A stretch of 64,000 nucleotides of DNA, from contig NZ_PZJV01000003.1 in NCBI RefSeq assembly GCF_003206155.1, positions 42,625 to 106,624 on the forward strand. Reading direction: 5' to 3'. Below the pieces are notes generated by a model. The model was not told the origin of the DNA, did not search any database, and saw only the letters and a list, made by a program, of their open reading frames with translations. The position numbers and the translations under genes were made by a program. This document shows positions 43,581-51,638 of the stretch, in pieces. Each line of letters opens with the position of its first letter. The first letter of the stretch is position 1. This DNA is from Salinicola halophilus. GTDB lineage: Bacteria; Pseudomonadota; Gammaproteobacteria; Pseudomonadales; Halomonadaceae.

Positions 43581-44537
43581 TCAGTAGCCGCGGTCGCGAT
43601 CGATACGGTTCGGCGGCGGCTGGCCGTCGCGCAGGGCGCGTGCGGCGGCGACGACCTGGGCGGCGACGGTGTCGGGCAGCGATTCGCTGGCCACGTGGGG
43701 GGTGAGGCGCAGGCGGGCGTCCTGCCAGAAGGGGTGGGCGGCGGGCAGCGGCTCTTCCCGGAAGACGTCGAGCGTGGCGCCGGCGAGCTGGCCGCTGTCC
43801 AGCGCAGCGATCAGATCGCGCTCGACCAGATGCTCGCCGCGACCGATCTGCACCAGCCACGCCCCCGGCGCGAGCCGCGAGAAGAGCTCCCGGTCGAGCC
43901 GGTTCTCGGTCTCGGCGGTGAGCGGCAGCACGTTGACGAGATAGTGCGCGTTCGTCGCCGCACGTGGCATCGCGTCGTCGCCCCAGCAGTACTCGACCGA
44001 GTCCAGAGGCGACGTCGGTTCGCGCCGACAGGCGACGCTGACGCCGAAGCCGAGGGCGCGCGCGGCGGCCGCGACCGCCCGCCCCATGGTGCCGCCGCCG
44101 AGCACGGCAACCTTGACGTCCTGCGGTGCCCGCAGCGCCAGCGGCGCCCACTGAGCCCGGGCGGCCTGGTGCGCCAGGGTGTCGAAGTCGCGCTCGCGGT
44201 GCAGGATCTCGTGCACCGCGAAACCGGCCATCATATCCGCCTGATGAGGGTCGCGAATGCGCGCGATCGCTACCTGGGCGGGCAGCCCCGGATGGGCCAG
44301 CAGCGCATCCGCGCCGGCGCCGGGCGAGATCGCCAGCTCGAGATTGGGATAGCGCGCGAAGGCATCGGCGGCGGGCGCCCAGCACACGGCGAAGCGCACG
44401 GCCTCGGGGTCGGTGATCGCCGCCGGCCGCGCCACCCGAACGTCGTCACCGGCGCGGGCCAGCGCGCTGGCGTAGTCCGCGGCGAGATCGAACGTCGCGC
44501 TCAGGAAGACGCCCTGCACGGGGCCCGTATCGGTCAT
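43581..44537 (-). CDS. GhrA-type hydroxyacid dehydrogenase (second copy)
   Basis: A 318-residue D-2-hydroxyacid dehydrogenase of the GhrA group, paralogous to the one at 9205-10134. The cofactor motif LGGGTMGRAVAAAARALG is near residue 145, substrate-site Arg in VQIGRGEHLVERDL and catalytic His in LTPHVASES. It lies in the carnitine/betaine cluster, 25 bp downstream of caiX. A role with short hydroxyacids or glycolate from betaine or carnitine breakdown is possible but unproven. Confidence 0.82.
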   Translation of the reverse strand: MTDTGPVQGVFLSATFDLAADYASALARAGDDVRVARPAAITDPEAVRFAVCWAPAADAFARYPNLELAISPGAGADALLAHPGLPAQVAIARIRDPHQADMMAGFAVHEILHRERDFDTLAHQAARAQWAPLALRAPQDVKVAVLGGGTMGRAVAAAARALGFGVSVACRREPTSPLDSVEYCWGDDAMPRAATNAHYLVNVLPLTAETENRLDRELFSRLAPGAWLVQIGRGEHLVERDLIAALDSGQLAGATLDVFREEPLPAAHPFWQDARLRLTPHVASESLPDTVAAQVVAAARALRDGQPPPNRIDRDRGY

Positions 44538-44562
44538 TGCCCGCTCCTGGTCGACGGTCGCA

Positions 44563-45495
44563 TCAGTCGAGATGCCGCTCGACCACGCCCAGCGCCGCCT
44601 GGCTACCGTCGCGCGTGGTGATGCCGTCGAGGAACGTCGCCATGCGATCCGGATGGGCCTGCAGCCACTCGCGGGCGACGGCTTCGGCGCTGCGGTTCTG
44701 GCGGCTGTAGCCGTCGATGAACTCGCTCTGCTCGTCAGCGGTCAGGCGGAACTGCTCGAGCAGCTGGCGCAGGTTGGGGTTGGCGGCGGCGAAGTCGGCG
44801 TTGACGAGGGTCAGGACATCGCTCTTGCCGTTGTCCGGTCCGTAGACCGATTCCGGGTCGTCGAGGATGTGCATGTCGTAGGCGGGTGCCATCCAGTGCG
44901 GCGTCCAGCCGTACCAGACGATCCAGCGCTGGTCGTTGAAGGCGGCGTCGACCTCGGAAAGCATGCCCGGGGTCGAAGACTCGAGCACCTGCCAGTCGCC
45001 CAGGCCGTAGGTGTCATCGTCCACCGCGCCGTGGATGAACTCGCTGACGGTGGAGCCGGATTCGATGGAGTAGAAGCGGCCGTCGAAGCGCTCGCGGTGG
45101 GCGTCGAGATCCTCGGCGTGGGTGACGCCGGCGTCGTACACGTAGCCCGGCACCGCGAACCCCATGCGGGCGCCGGTGATGTTGCTGCCCAGCACCTCGA
45201 TCTGGCCGCTCTGCGTGGCACGGTCGTAGCTCTCCTGCTGCGCCGGCATCCAGCCGCCGAGAAAGACGTCGCTGTCGCCGGACATCAGCGTCTGATAGCC
45301 GACCGTGCTGCTCACTTCCTGATTGTCGCCGCTGTAGCCGAGCGGCTCGATCAGCTGCTCGAAGATCTCGGTCTTGACGGTCACGCCGGGCCACGGCGGC
45401 ACCACGAAGTTGACGTTCTCCGCTTCGTCGGCGGCGAGGGCGGAGAACGGCAGCGGGATGAGTGCAGCGGCGAGCAGGCAATGGCGTTTCGTCAT
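44563..45495 (-). CDS. caiX: Quaternary-amine ABC transporter substrate-binding protein (CaiX-like)
   Basis: A 310-residue periplasmic binding protein of the OpuAC/ProX type, with a signal peptide ending near ALAADEAE. Aromatic residues that cage quaternary ammonium groups are plausible in FVVPPWPGVTVK, DVFLGGWMPAQQ and WIVWYGWTPHWMAP. In Pseudomonas, CaiX supplies carnitine to an ABC permease and sits beside cdhCAB and cdhR, as here. The ATG at 45495 has GGAG upstream. No permease or ATPase gene is in the window. Choline or betaine are alternative ligands. Confidence 0.82.
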   Translation of the reverse strand: MTKRHCLLAAALIPLPFSALAADEAENVNFVVPPWPGVTVKTEIFEQLIEPLGYSGDNQEVSSTVGYQTLMSGDSDVFLGGWMPAQQESYDRATQSGQIEVLGSNITGARMGFAVPGYVYDAGVTHAEDLDAHRERFDGRFYSIESGSTVSEFIHGAVDDDTYGLGDWQVLESSTPGMLSEVDAAFNDQRWIVWYGWTPHWMAPAYDMHILDDPESVYGPDNGKSDVLTLVNADFAAANPNLRQLLEQFRLTADEQSEFIDGYSRQNRSAEAVAREWLQAHPDRMATFLDGITTRDGSQAALGVVERHLD

Positions 45496-45510
45496 GGTCA
45501 CTCCAGTTTA

Positions 45511-45552
45511 TGAGTTGTCGTTGGTGAGTTGTGATTGATGAGTTGTCATTGG
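45511..45552. repeat. 14-bp tandem repeat, three units
   Basis: TGAGTTGTCGTTGG, TGAGTTGTGATTGA and TGAGTTGTCATTGG follow one another between tmpB and caiX, just upstream of the caiX ribosome site. They do not share sequence with the other 14-bp repeat near 41438. Confidence 0.85.
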
Positions 45553-45614
45553 CGAGCACCGAAAAGGGCGGTGATCGCGGGTCGGGTTCGTCCGTCCTGC
45601 GAGACGCTGAAGCC

Positions 45615-46187
45615 TCACTCGGCCGACACCGTCGGCATGCCGCCGAAGGGGGCGCGGCCGAGAACGCGATCGAGCATGGGCCGGAAGTGCTCGAGCGGGT
45701 AGGGTTCGTACGCGGGATCGAAGGAGGTCTGGTCCCACTCGTCGCAGAAACGCACGGTGCGGGCATAGGCGGGGTGGTCGCGGTAGGCGTCGCGGGCGTG
45801 GCGGTCGAGGCCGTAGTAGTGGCGGTAGTGATAGCCCTGGAACAGTTCGTGGTGGCGCACCATCCAGAGGTTGAGCGGGTCGACGAAGGGTTCGAGGATC
45901 GCCGCGGCGATTTCGGCGTGGTTGTCGGGGGCGAGATCGTCGCCGATGTCGTGCAGCAGGGCACAGACGATGGTCTCCTCGTCGGCACCGGCCCGCTCGG
46001 CCCGGGTCGCAGTCTGCAGGCAGTGGGTGTAGCGGTCGACCGGATAGCCGTGGGTGTCTCCCTTGAGCCGCTCGAGGTGGACCAGCACGCGGGGAACGAC
46101 GCCCTCGCGGTAGTCGCGAAAGTGGTCGTCGATGCGGCGCCAGTCGTCGGCCTGGGCCTCGTCGAAACGGGTGAAATCGGCACTCAT
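45615..46187 (-). CDS. tmpB: HD-domain diiron oxygenase-like protein (TmpB/PhnZ type)
   Basis: A 190-residue HD-domain protein, the size of PhnZ and TmpB. A full diiron ligand set can be proposed: His55 (YTHCLQTATRA), His79-Asp80 (LLHDIGDD), His90 (DNHAEIAA), His112 or 113 (VRHHELF) and Asp149 or 152 (FCDEWDQTSFDP). His55 to His79 spacing equals that in PhnZ. Its ATG overlaps the stop of the dioxygenase upstream (ATGA). TmpA/TmpB convert trimethylaminoethylphosphonate to glycine betaine and phosphate. The gene symbol follows that pairing; a hydrolytic HD phosphatase is the alternative. Confidence 0.68.
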   Translation of the reverse strand: MSADFTRFDEAQADDWRRIDDHFRDYREGVVPRVLVHLERLKGDTHGYPVDRYTHCLQTATRAERAGADEETIVCALLHDIGDDLAPDNHAEIAAAILEPFVDPLNLWMVRHHELFQGYHYRHYYGLDRHARDAYRDHPAYARTVRFCDEWDQTSFDPAYEPYPLEHFRPMLDRVLGRAPFGGMPTVSAE

Positions 46188-47305
46188 GAAGCACGCTCCT
46201 CGAAGGTGGGTTGGCGGCGCTGGCGCGCGAGCGTCAATCGCCGGCTGGCGGTGGTGTCACGGTCGACATAGCCCTGGCGCAGGTGGCGCACGCCCTCGCT
46301 CAGCGTGAAGGCGGTGCGGCCGTGGAGCAGCCGGTAGTTATCCATGATCAGCATCTCGCCGGGGGCGAGCTTGGGCGTCAGCGTCATCTCCGGGGCGGTG
46401 ATCAGCGCGAAGAACTGCTGGCGGGCGGCGTAGTAGCGCGCCAGTACCGCCGGCTCTAGAGCGGGAATGCGCTCGGTGCGGTTGCTGAAGCGCACCCGGA
46501 AGATGTCGCCACGGGCGTCGAGCTCGATCAGCGGCCCCTCGCTCTCCAGATGGGCGTCATCGTCGACGTAGCGGAAACGGGTCGGCGTCTGCGTCAGCAC
46601 GTCGAAGGCGTCCGGGTCGCTCTCGTGCAGCCGCGCTGCCGCCTGGAAGCCGTCGGCGAGGGTGCTGTCGCCGCCGCTGTCGGCGTTGCTCAGACAGTGC
46701 AGCCAGATGTAGCCGGGAATCGGATCGCGATAGGGATTGTCGGTGTGGGGTTCGAGCCCGCGCTGGGTCATGGTCAGGTCGAAGGCGTCCACTACCGATT
46801 TGACGTCGGCGACCCCGCCCCAGTTGGTATGGCGAAGCGGGCCGAGACGCGCCACCAGGGGAAGCATGCCGTCGTCTTCGAGCGGCACGCCGCGCACCTT
46901 GACCACGCCGAAGCGCTCGAGCGCTTCGAGCATCGCCAGCAGCGCGGCATCGTCGGCGACGGCCTCGTCGAACGTCGTCTCGGGAATCTCGGCGAGCGTG
47001 GCGTCCCAGCGCGTGCGCGTCTCACGTGGGGCGGGCAGCAGCTCGGCGACCGGATAGCTCGTCACGTGGCCGTCGCTGAAACCGACATGCAGCTGCGTGG
47101 TGTCGTAGTCGAGCGAGTCGATGGCGAGATCCAGCGGCAGGGCGGCGGCCTCGATCAGTCGCTGGCCGGTGCGCGGGTCCAGCGTCTGCGGGTCCGGGGC
47201 GCGCTCGCGCAGCCAGAGCGCGTGAAAGCGTCGCTCGGTAGCGCGGTCGACGACGCGCAGCTCGCGTGCGCCCGTGTCGGGGACGATCTCGGCAAACAGG
47301 GGCAT
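46184..47305 (-). CDS. tmpA: Fe(II)/2-oxoglutarate dioxygenase, gamma-butyrobetaine hydroxylase/TmpA-like
   Basis: A 373-residue dioxygenase of the butyrobetaine hydroxylase family. Iron ligands are His187 and Asp189 (EPHTDNP) and His328 (RLLHGRTAF); Arg340 or 343 would bind 2-oxoglutarate. The N-terminal domain has WLRERAPDPQ but lacks the zinc-binding cysteines of typical family members. GGAGAG precedes the ATG. It is coupled to the HD-domain gene by a 4-bp overlap, the TmpA-TmpB arrangement. Because a second family member lies at 51639-52883, one may act on butyrobetaine and this one on the phosphonate analogue. Confidence 0.72.
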   Translation of the reverse strand: MPLFAEIVPDTGARELRVVDRATERRFHALWLRERAPDPQTLDPRTGQRLIEAAALPLDLAIDSLDYDTTQLHVGFSDGHVTSYPVAELLPAPRETRTRWDATLAEIPETTFDEAVADDAALLAMLEALERFGVVKVRGVPLEDDGMLPLVARLGPLRHTNWGGVADVKSVVDAFDLTMTQRGLEPHTDNPYRDPIPGYIWLHCLSNADSGGDSTLADGFQAAARLHESDPDAFDVLTQTPTRFRYVDDDAHLESEGPLIELDARGDIFRVRFSNRTERIPALEPAVLARYYAARQQFFALITAPEMTLTPKLAPGEMLIMDNYRLLHGRTAFTLSEGVRHLRQGYVDRDTTASRRLTLARQRRQPTFEERAS

Positions 47306-47402
47306 GGCACTCTCCGCGGTCGGTGGGCTCGTCGCAGCCGGGCGGGGGCTGCCCGGGAAGACTCCACTCTAGAGTCGCCTGCCGTTGAAGAGTTGATGTT
47401 TC

Positions 47403-47416
47403 TGGCCATATCCTTG
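47403..47416. promoter_or_regulatory. Shared motif in the tmpA/cdhR divergent promoter
   Basis: TGGCCATATCCTTG recurs with one change (TGGCCGTATCCTTG) upstream of the other butyrobetaine-dioxygenase-like gene at 52952-52965. Both lie about 70-110 bp before a dioxygenase start, suggesting a common regulator site. Confidence 0.45.
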
Positions 47417-47443
47417 TGGTTTTCGAACGACAGGAGAGCGGCT

Positions 47444-48454
47444 GTGAACGTCTCGACACCGGAATGGCTGTATCCGCGACCCGATCTGCCCCCGGTACTC
47501 GACCCGGCAGAGGCGGACGTCACCATCAACCTGTGGCTGCTGCCCAAGTTCTCCATGCTCACGCTCTACTCGCTGCTGGAGCCGCTGCGGGTCGCCAACC
47601 GCTTCGGCCGGTCGCTGTTCGCCTGGCGACTCTTCTCCAGCGACGGCGGCGCGGTGACGGCGAGCAACGGCGTCACGGTGGACGTCGATGCGTCGCTGGA
47701 CGCCGCGCGGGTCTACGACAATCTGCTGGTGGTCGCCTCCTACGACGCCGAAGCGACGGTGCGCCCTGCGCAGTGGGCGGTGCTGCGCCAGGTCGCCGCC
47801 CACGGCGGGCTACTCGGCGCGCTGGATACCGGGGCGTTCATCCTCGCCCGGGCGGGCCTGCTCGCGGGCGTCGAGGTCGCACTGCACTGGGAGAGCCACG
47901 CCGCCTTCGTCGAGGAGTTCCCCACGCTCAGCCTCAGTGAAGCGGCGTACTGCTTCGATCGTCAGCGGCTCACCGGCGGTGGCGGGGCCTCGAGTCTCGA
48001 TCTGATGATGGCGCTGATCGAGCGCGAGTTCGGCGCCAGCCTCGCCGCCGCCGTCAGCCGTCAGCTGGTCCACCAGCGACGAGCCGACCCGCCCGCGAGC
48101 CTATCGGTGAGCGATGCCGAGCCGCTGCCGCGCAGCGTGCGCCGGGCGGAATCGGTCATGGAGGCGAATCTCGCCCAGCCGCTGGCGATCCCCGAGATCT
48201 GTCGCCGAGTGGGGCAGTCCCAGCGCCAGCTCAACCGCCTGTTTCGTCAGTACCGCGGCGAGACGGTCAAGGCGCGCTATCTCTCGCTGCGTCTCGACCG
48301 GGCACGCCAGCTCTTGGCCGACAGCCGCATCAGCGTTACCCAGGCGGCGCTGGCGGCGGGGTTCGGCCAGCCGGCGCATTTCTCTCGCGCCTACCGTACC
48401 CGGTTCGACGAGTCGCCCAGGATGACGGCGGCGCGAGGTCAGCGTCTCGACTGA
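47444..48454 (+). CDS. cdhR: GATase1/AraC-family regulator, CdhR-like
   Basis: A 336-residue regulator with an N-terminal DJ-1/PfpI-like domain (INLWLLPKFSMLTLYSLLEP, residues 26-45; GALDTGAFILARAGLL near 128) and a C-terminal AraC double helix-turn-helix. The second helix-turn-helix is ISVTQAALAAGFGQPAHFSR. I chose the GTG at 47444 because AGGAG lies 7 bp upstream; ATG at 47396 would add 16 residues without a ribosome site. In Pseudomonas, CdhR activates carnitine catabolism with cdhCAB and caiX nearby, as here. It is divergent from tmpA. Confidence 0.85.
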   Translation: MNVSTPEWLYPRPDLPPVLDPAEADVTINLWLLPKFSMLTLYSLLEPLRVANRFGRSLFAWRLFSSDGGAVTASNGVTVDVDASLDAARVYDNLLVVASYDAEATVRPAQWAVLRQVAAHGGLLGALDTGAFILARAGLLAGVEVALHWESHAAFVEEFPTLSLSEAAYCFDRQRLTGGGGASSLDLMMALIEREFGASLAAAVSRQLVHQRRADPPASLSVSDAEPLPRSVRRAESVMEANLAQPLAIPEICRRVGQSQRQLNRLFRQYRGETVKARYLSLRLDRARQLLADSRISVTQAALAAGFGQPAHFSRAYRTRFDESPRMTAARGQRLD

Positions 48455-48488
48455 GCGTCGGCGCGTGACATCGACCGCTGTCGGAATG

Positions 48489-48517
48489 TGTCGAATGCGC
48501 GTCGCCAGGTGTCAAAT
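48489..48517 (+). promoter_or_regulatory. 21-bp-spaced direct repeat upstream of cdhC
   Basis: TGTCGAAT (48489) and TGTCAAAT (48510) are 21 bp apart, two helical turns, with a further related TGTCGGAA at 48479. In-phase direct half-sites are typical of AraC-type activators, here perhaps CdhR. It lies in the 158-bp gap before cdhC. Confidence 0.4.
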
Positions 48518-48612
48518 CGAAGGGCCGTCGGATGCCCACAATGAGCGCCATCTCGATGCCAGCGCGGCATCCGATTCGCTCAGCGCCAAGTGCGCTCCGA
48601 CGGGAGAGCCCC

Positions 48613-49494
48613 ATGAATTCCAACGTCATTCTCACCTGCGCCGTGACCGGCGCCGGCGATACCGCCGGCAAGCATCCGGATCTGCCGGTCACCCCGAGCC
48701 AGATCGCCGCGAGCGCCCTCGACGCCGCGCGCGCCGGCGCCAGCATCGTTCACCTGCACGTACGCGACCCGGAAACCGGCGGCGTCAGCCACTCCTGCGA
48801 GCATTTCCGTGAAGTGGTCGAGCGTATCCGCGAGTCCGACGTCGATGCGGTGATCAACATCACCGCCGGCGGCGGCGGCGATCTCTTCCCCGAGATCCGC
48901 GACGGTGCGATCCACGGCCGCGAGGGCACCGACCTGCAGACGCCGGCGGAGCGCCACGCGCCGGTGGGCGAGCTGCTGCCGGAGCTCTGCACGCTGGACT
49001 GCGGCAGCCTCAACTTCGGCGACATGGTCTACCTCAACAGCGCCGAGTGGCTGCGCGAGCACGCCCGCCTGATCCAGCAGGCCGGGGTCAAACCGGAGCT
49101 CGAGTGCTTCGATCTCGGCCACGTCTGGTTCGCGCGTCAGCTCGTCGACGAGGGGCTGATCGACGGCGACCCGCTGTTCCAGCTCTGCCTGGGCATTCCC
49201 TGGGGCGCCGAGGCGGATACCGAAACGCTGCTGGCGATGCGCAACAAGCTGCCCGCCAACGCTATCTGGTCCGCTTTCGGCATCGGTCGTCAGCAGTTCC
49301 CGATGGCGGCGCAGGCCGCGCTGCTCGGCGGGCACATGCGCGTCGGCCTCGAGGACAACCTCTACTTGAGCAAAGGGGTCTTCGCCAGCAACGCCCAACT
49401 GGTCGAGCGCGCCGTCACCATCGCCGAGAACCTCGGCGGCAAGGTGCAGACGCCGGCCCAGACCCGTGAGTCGCTGGGGCTTCGCACGGTCTGA
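48613..49494 (+). CDS. cdhC: BKACE-family dehydrocarnitine cleavage enzyme
   Basis: A 293-residue beta-keto acid cleavage enzyme (DUF849/3-keto-5-aminohexanoate cleavage family). In the carnitine pathway it condenses 3-dehydrocarnitine with acetyl-CoA to give betainyl-CoA and acetoacetate. Zinc-site and family segments are [12 protein letters not shown] (near residue 55) and [10 protein letters not shown] (near 85), with [11 protein letters not shown] near 120. GGGAGAG precedes the ATG at 48613. It starts a cdhC-cdhA-cdhB run in the Pseudomonas order. Confidence 0.88.
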   Translation: MNSNVILTCAVTGAGDTAGKHPDLPVTPSQIAASALDAARAGASIVHLHVRDPETGGVSHSCEHFREVVERIRESDVDAVINITAGGGGDLFPEIRDGAIHGREGTDLQTPAERHAPVGELLPELCTLDCGSLNFGDMVYLNSAEWLREHARLIQQAGVKPELECFDLGHVWFARQLVDEGLIDGDPLFQLCLGIPWGAEADTETLLAMRNKLPANAIWSAFGIGRQQFPMAAQAALLGGHMRVGLEDNLYLSKGVFASNAQLVERAVTIAENLGGKVQTPAQTRESLGLRTV

Positions 49495-49604
49495 GGCCGT
49501 CCTAGCGTTCTCCCTCTCACGCCGCTGCGGCGGCGTTCGCGCCTTTCCCACGGCGTCGCGACTGTCACCGCGGCGCCCTGATGCATCCGAATTCGAGAGA
49601 CTTC

Positions 49605-50576
49605 ATGAGTGAATCGACCCTTCCCCGCCGCGTTGCCGTCATCGGCACCGGCGTGATCGGTAACGGCTGGATCGCCCGCGCCTTGGCGGCGGGCTGCCAC
49701 GTCACCGCCTTCGACCCGGATCCGGCCGCGCCGGCGCGGACCCGCGCCTTCGTCGAGCGCGCCTGGCCGTCGCTCGAGCGGCTCGGCCTTGCCGAGGACG
49801 CCGACGCCTCCGCGCTCACCTTCGCCGAGACGCTTGCCGCGGCCATCGACGGCGCCGAGCTGATCCAGGAGAACGTGCCGGAGCGGCTCGCGCTCAAGCA
49901 CGACGTGCTGAGCCAGCTCGACGCGCTCGCCGCCGACGACGTCGTGATCGGCTCGTCCACCTCCGGCATCAAGCCGAGCGACCTGCAGTCGGCCTGTACG
50001 CGGGCGCCGGGGCGGGTGATCGTGGCGCATCCCTTCAACCCGGTCTATCTGCTGCCGCTGGTGGAGCTGGTGGGCGGCGAGCAGACCCCGCCGGTGATCC
50101 TCGAGCGGGCCAAGGCGCAGTACGCGGCACTGGGCATGCGCCCGCTGGTGGTGCGTCGCGAGATCGAGGGCCACGTCGCCGACCGGCTGATGGAGGCGCT
50201 CTGGCGCGAGGCGCTGCATCTGGTCAACGACGGCGTCGCGACGACCGAAGAGATCGACGCCGCCGTGGTCTACGGCTGCGGTCTGCGCTGGTCGTTGATG
50301 GGCACCTTCCTCACCTTTCATCTCGCCGGCGGCGACGGCGGCATGCGCCACATGCTCCATCAGTTCGGCCCGGCGCTGAAGCTGCCGTGGACGAAGCTGG
50401 AAGCCCCCGAGCTCACCGACGAGCTGATCGACAGGGTCGCCGACGGCTGCGAGCACCAGGCCGCCGGGCGCAGCGTCTCGGCACTCGAGACGCGTCGCGA
50501 TGCGTTTCTCACCGAGCTGCTGGAGCTCACCCAGAAGTACTGGCCGGAAGCCGAAGGGCTGAAGGGCCGTATTTGA
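49605..50576 (+). CDS. cdhA: L-carnitine 3-dehydrogenase
   Basis: A 323-residue NAD-dependent enzyme of the 3-hydroxyacyl-CoA dehydrogenase fold that oxidises L-carnitine to 3-dehydrocarnitine. The Rossmann motif is VIGTGVIGNGWIARAL (residues 12-27), ENVPERLALK and SSTSGIKPSDL follow, and VAHPFNPVYLLPLVELVGG carries the active-site His. Length matches carnitine dehydrogenases (about 320). It is followed at once by cdhB; the TGA lies 17 bp before the cdhB ATG. Confidence 0.92.
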   Translation: MSESTLPRRVAVIGTGVIGNGWIARALAAGCHVTAFDPDPAAPARTRAFVERAWPSLERLGLAEDADASALTFAETLAAAIDGAELIQENVPERLALKHDVLSQLDALAADDVVIGSSTSGIKPSDLQSACTRAPGRVIVAHPFNPVYLLPLVELVGGEQTPPVILERAKAQYAALGMRPLVVRREIEGHVADRLMEALWREALHLVNDGVATTEEIDAAVVYGCGLRWSLMGTFLTFHLAGGDGGMRHMLHQFGPALKLPWTKLEAPELTDELIDRVADGCEHQAAGRSVSALETRRDAFLTELLELTQKYWPEAEGLKGRI

Positions 50577-50593
50577 TCGACGAGGCGAATCTG

Positions 50594-51079
50594 ATGACGC
50601 AGTCCAACGATGCGGTCGTGGCCGACCGGCTGTTCGAAACCCGGGTAAAGGATGCCTGGGTCGACTACAACGGCCACATGAACGACGCCGAGTACGCCCG
50701 GGTCTTCTCGCTGGCGGTCGAGGCGCTGATGGACCAGATCGGTCTCGACGAGGCCGGCCGCGCCGCCCACGGCTACACCCTCTACACCCTGGAGACCCAC
50801 CTCTGCTATCGCCAGCAGGCGCATCGCGGCGAGGGGCTAGGCGTCGAGTTCGTGCTGCTCGACGTCGACGGCAAGCGACTCCATGTCTTCTTCACGCTGC
50901 GCAATGCCGACGGCGAGCTGCTCGCCACCAGCGAGCAGATGTTGATGGGGATCGACGTCGAAAGCGGCCGACCTGCGCCGTTTCCCTCCGCGGTCTCGAA
51001 CACCATCGAGCAGCAGCCGCGGGCCACGGGTGAGTGGCCGTCCGCCGCAGGGCAACGTATCGGTATTCGTCGCGGATAG
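50594..51079 (+). CDS. cdhB: Hot-dog thioesterase, betainyl-CoA type
   Basis: A 161-residue single hot-dog domain of the 4-hydroxybenzoyl-CoA thioesterase kind. Asp in WVDYNGHMNDAEYARVFS (residues 18-35) is the likely catalytic residue. By position after cdhC-cdhA it would release glycine betaine from betainyl-CoA. ATG at 50594 has GAGG 8 bp upstream; a TTG at 50573 overlapping the cdhA stop is the alternative. Two-domain CdhB versions exist, but this one stands alone. Confidence 0.87.
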   Translation: MTQSNDAVVADRLFETRVKDAWVDYNGHMNDAEYARVFSLAVEALMDQIGLDEAGRAAHGYTLYTLETHLCYRQQAHRGEGLGVEFVLLDVDGKRLHVFFTLRNADGELLATSEQMLMGIDVESGRPAPFPSAVSNTIEQQPRATGEWPSAAGQRIGIRRG

Positions 51080-51222
51080 GCGCTGTCTGAAGAGTCGACG
51101 ACCTTGCCGCCGGGTTTTACAAATCGACCACCCTAGCTACCTTCAGCAGTGACCGATGTGTGACGGCGTCGCGATGCGACGCCCGGTCACGTGCTCCCCA
51201 AAAGAACGGATTCGGAGGATTC

Positions 51223-51480
51223 ATGGCAGAACAGGAAACGCTTACCAAGGATCAGGCCAAAGAGATCATTCGCCGCGCGGTTCACCCCTACGTGTGCAAG
51301 TTCCACGAAGAGAAGGGCGAGGACTTCGACCGCTTCACCGTCGAGATGGACGACGAGATACAGGATTTCGAGATCGAGCCGGCGACCTGGCAGCAGAAGT
51401 CGACACTCGTCGAACGCCTCGACATGGTGCGCACGCGCTTGGTCGGCCGGGGCGGCAAGATCGGCGACTATAGCGCCTGA
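51223..51480 (+). CDS. Conserved-looking small protein of unknown function
   Basis: An 85-residue soluble protein, rich in charged residues, with no signal or membrane segment. GGAGGA lies 3 bp before the ATG, an excellent ribosome site, and a strong terminator follows, so it is surely expressed. A single Cys is at about residue 25 (PYVCKFHEEKGEDF). Helical character is predicted by eye. I do not recognise a family. Its last codon and TGA lie inside the first unit of an 18-bp tandem repeat. Confidence 0.75.
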   Translation: MAEQETLTKDQAKEIIRRAVHPYVCKFHEEKGEDFDRFTVEMDDEIQDFEIEPATWQQKSTLVERLDMVRTRLVGRGGKIGDYSA

Positions 51481-51528
51481 AACGGCTATATGGCCTGAAA
51501 CGGCTATATCGTCTGGAACGGCTATGTG
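51475..51528. repeat. 18-bp tandem repeat, three units, at a stop codon
   Basis: Units at 51475, 51493 and 51511 are of the type GCCTGAAACGGCTATATG (the third has four changes), with a fourth partial. Unit 1 contains the final Ala codon and TGA of the 85-residue gene, as with the repeat at doeA. Confidence 0.9.
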
Positions 51529-51569
51529 GTTTGAAAGGACGACGCCGCCCGAGCGTCGCCGCCGCGCCC

Positions 51570-51603
51570 ACGAAAAACCCCGCCAAGAGGCGGGGTTTTT
51601 CGT
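51570..51603. terminator. Strong bidirectional terminator
   Basis: A 15-bp perfect stem (ACGAAAAACCCCGCC with its complement, loop AAGA) carries an A-run on one arm and a T-run on the other. It serves the small gene on the plus strand and the dioxygenase on the minus strand. Confidence 0.93.
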
Positions 51604-51638
51604 GGCCGATCGCTATTCGGGCGATGGCGGTTACAGGC

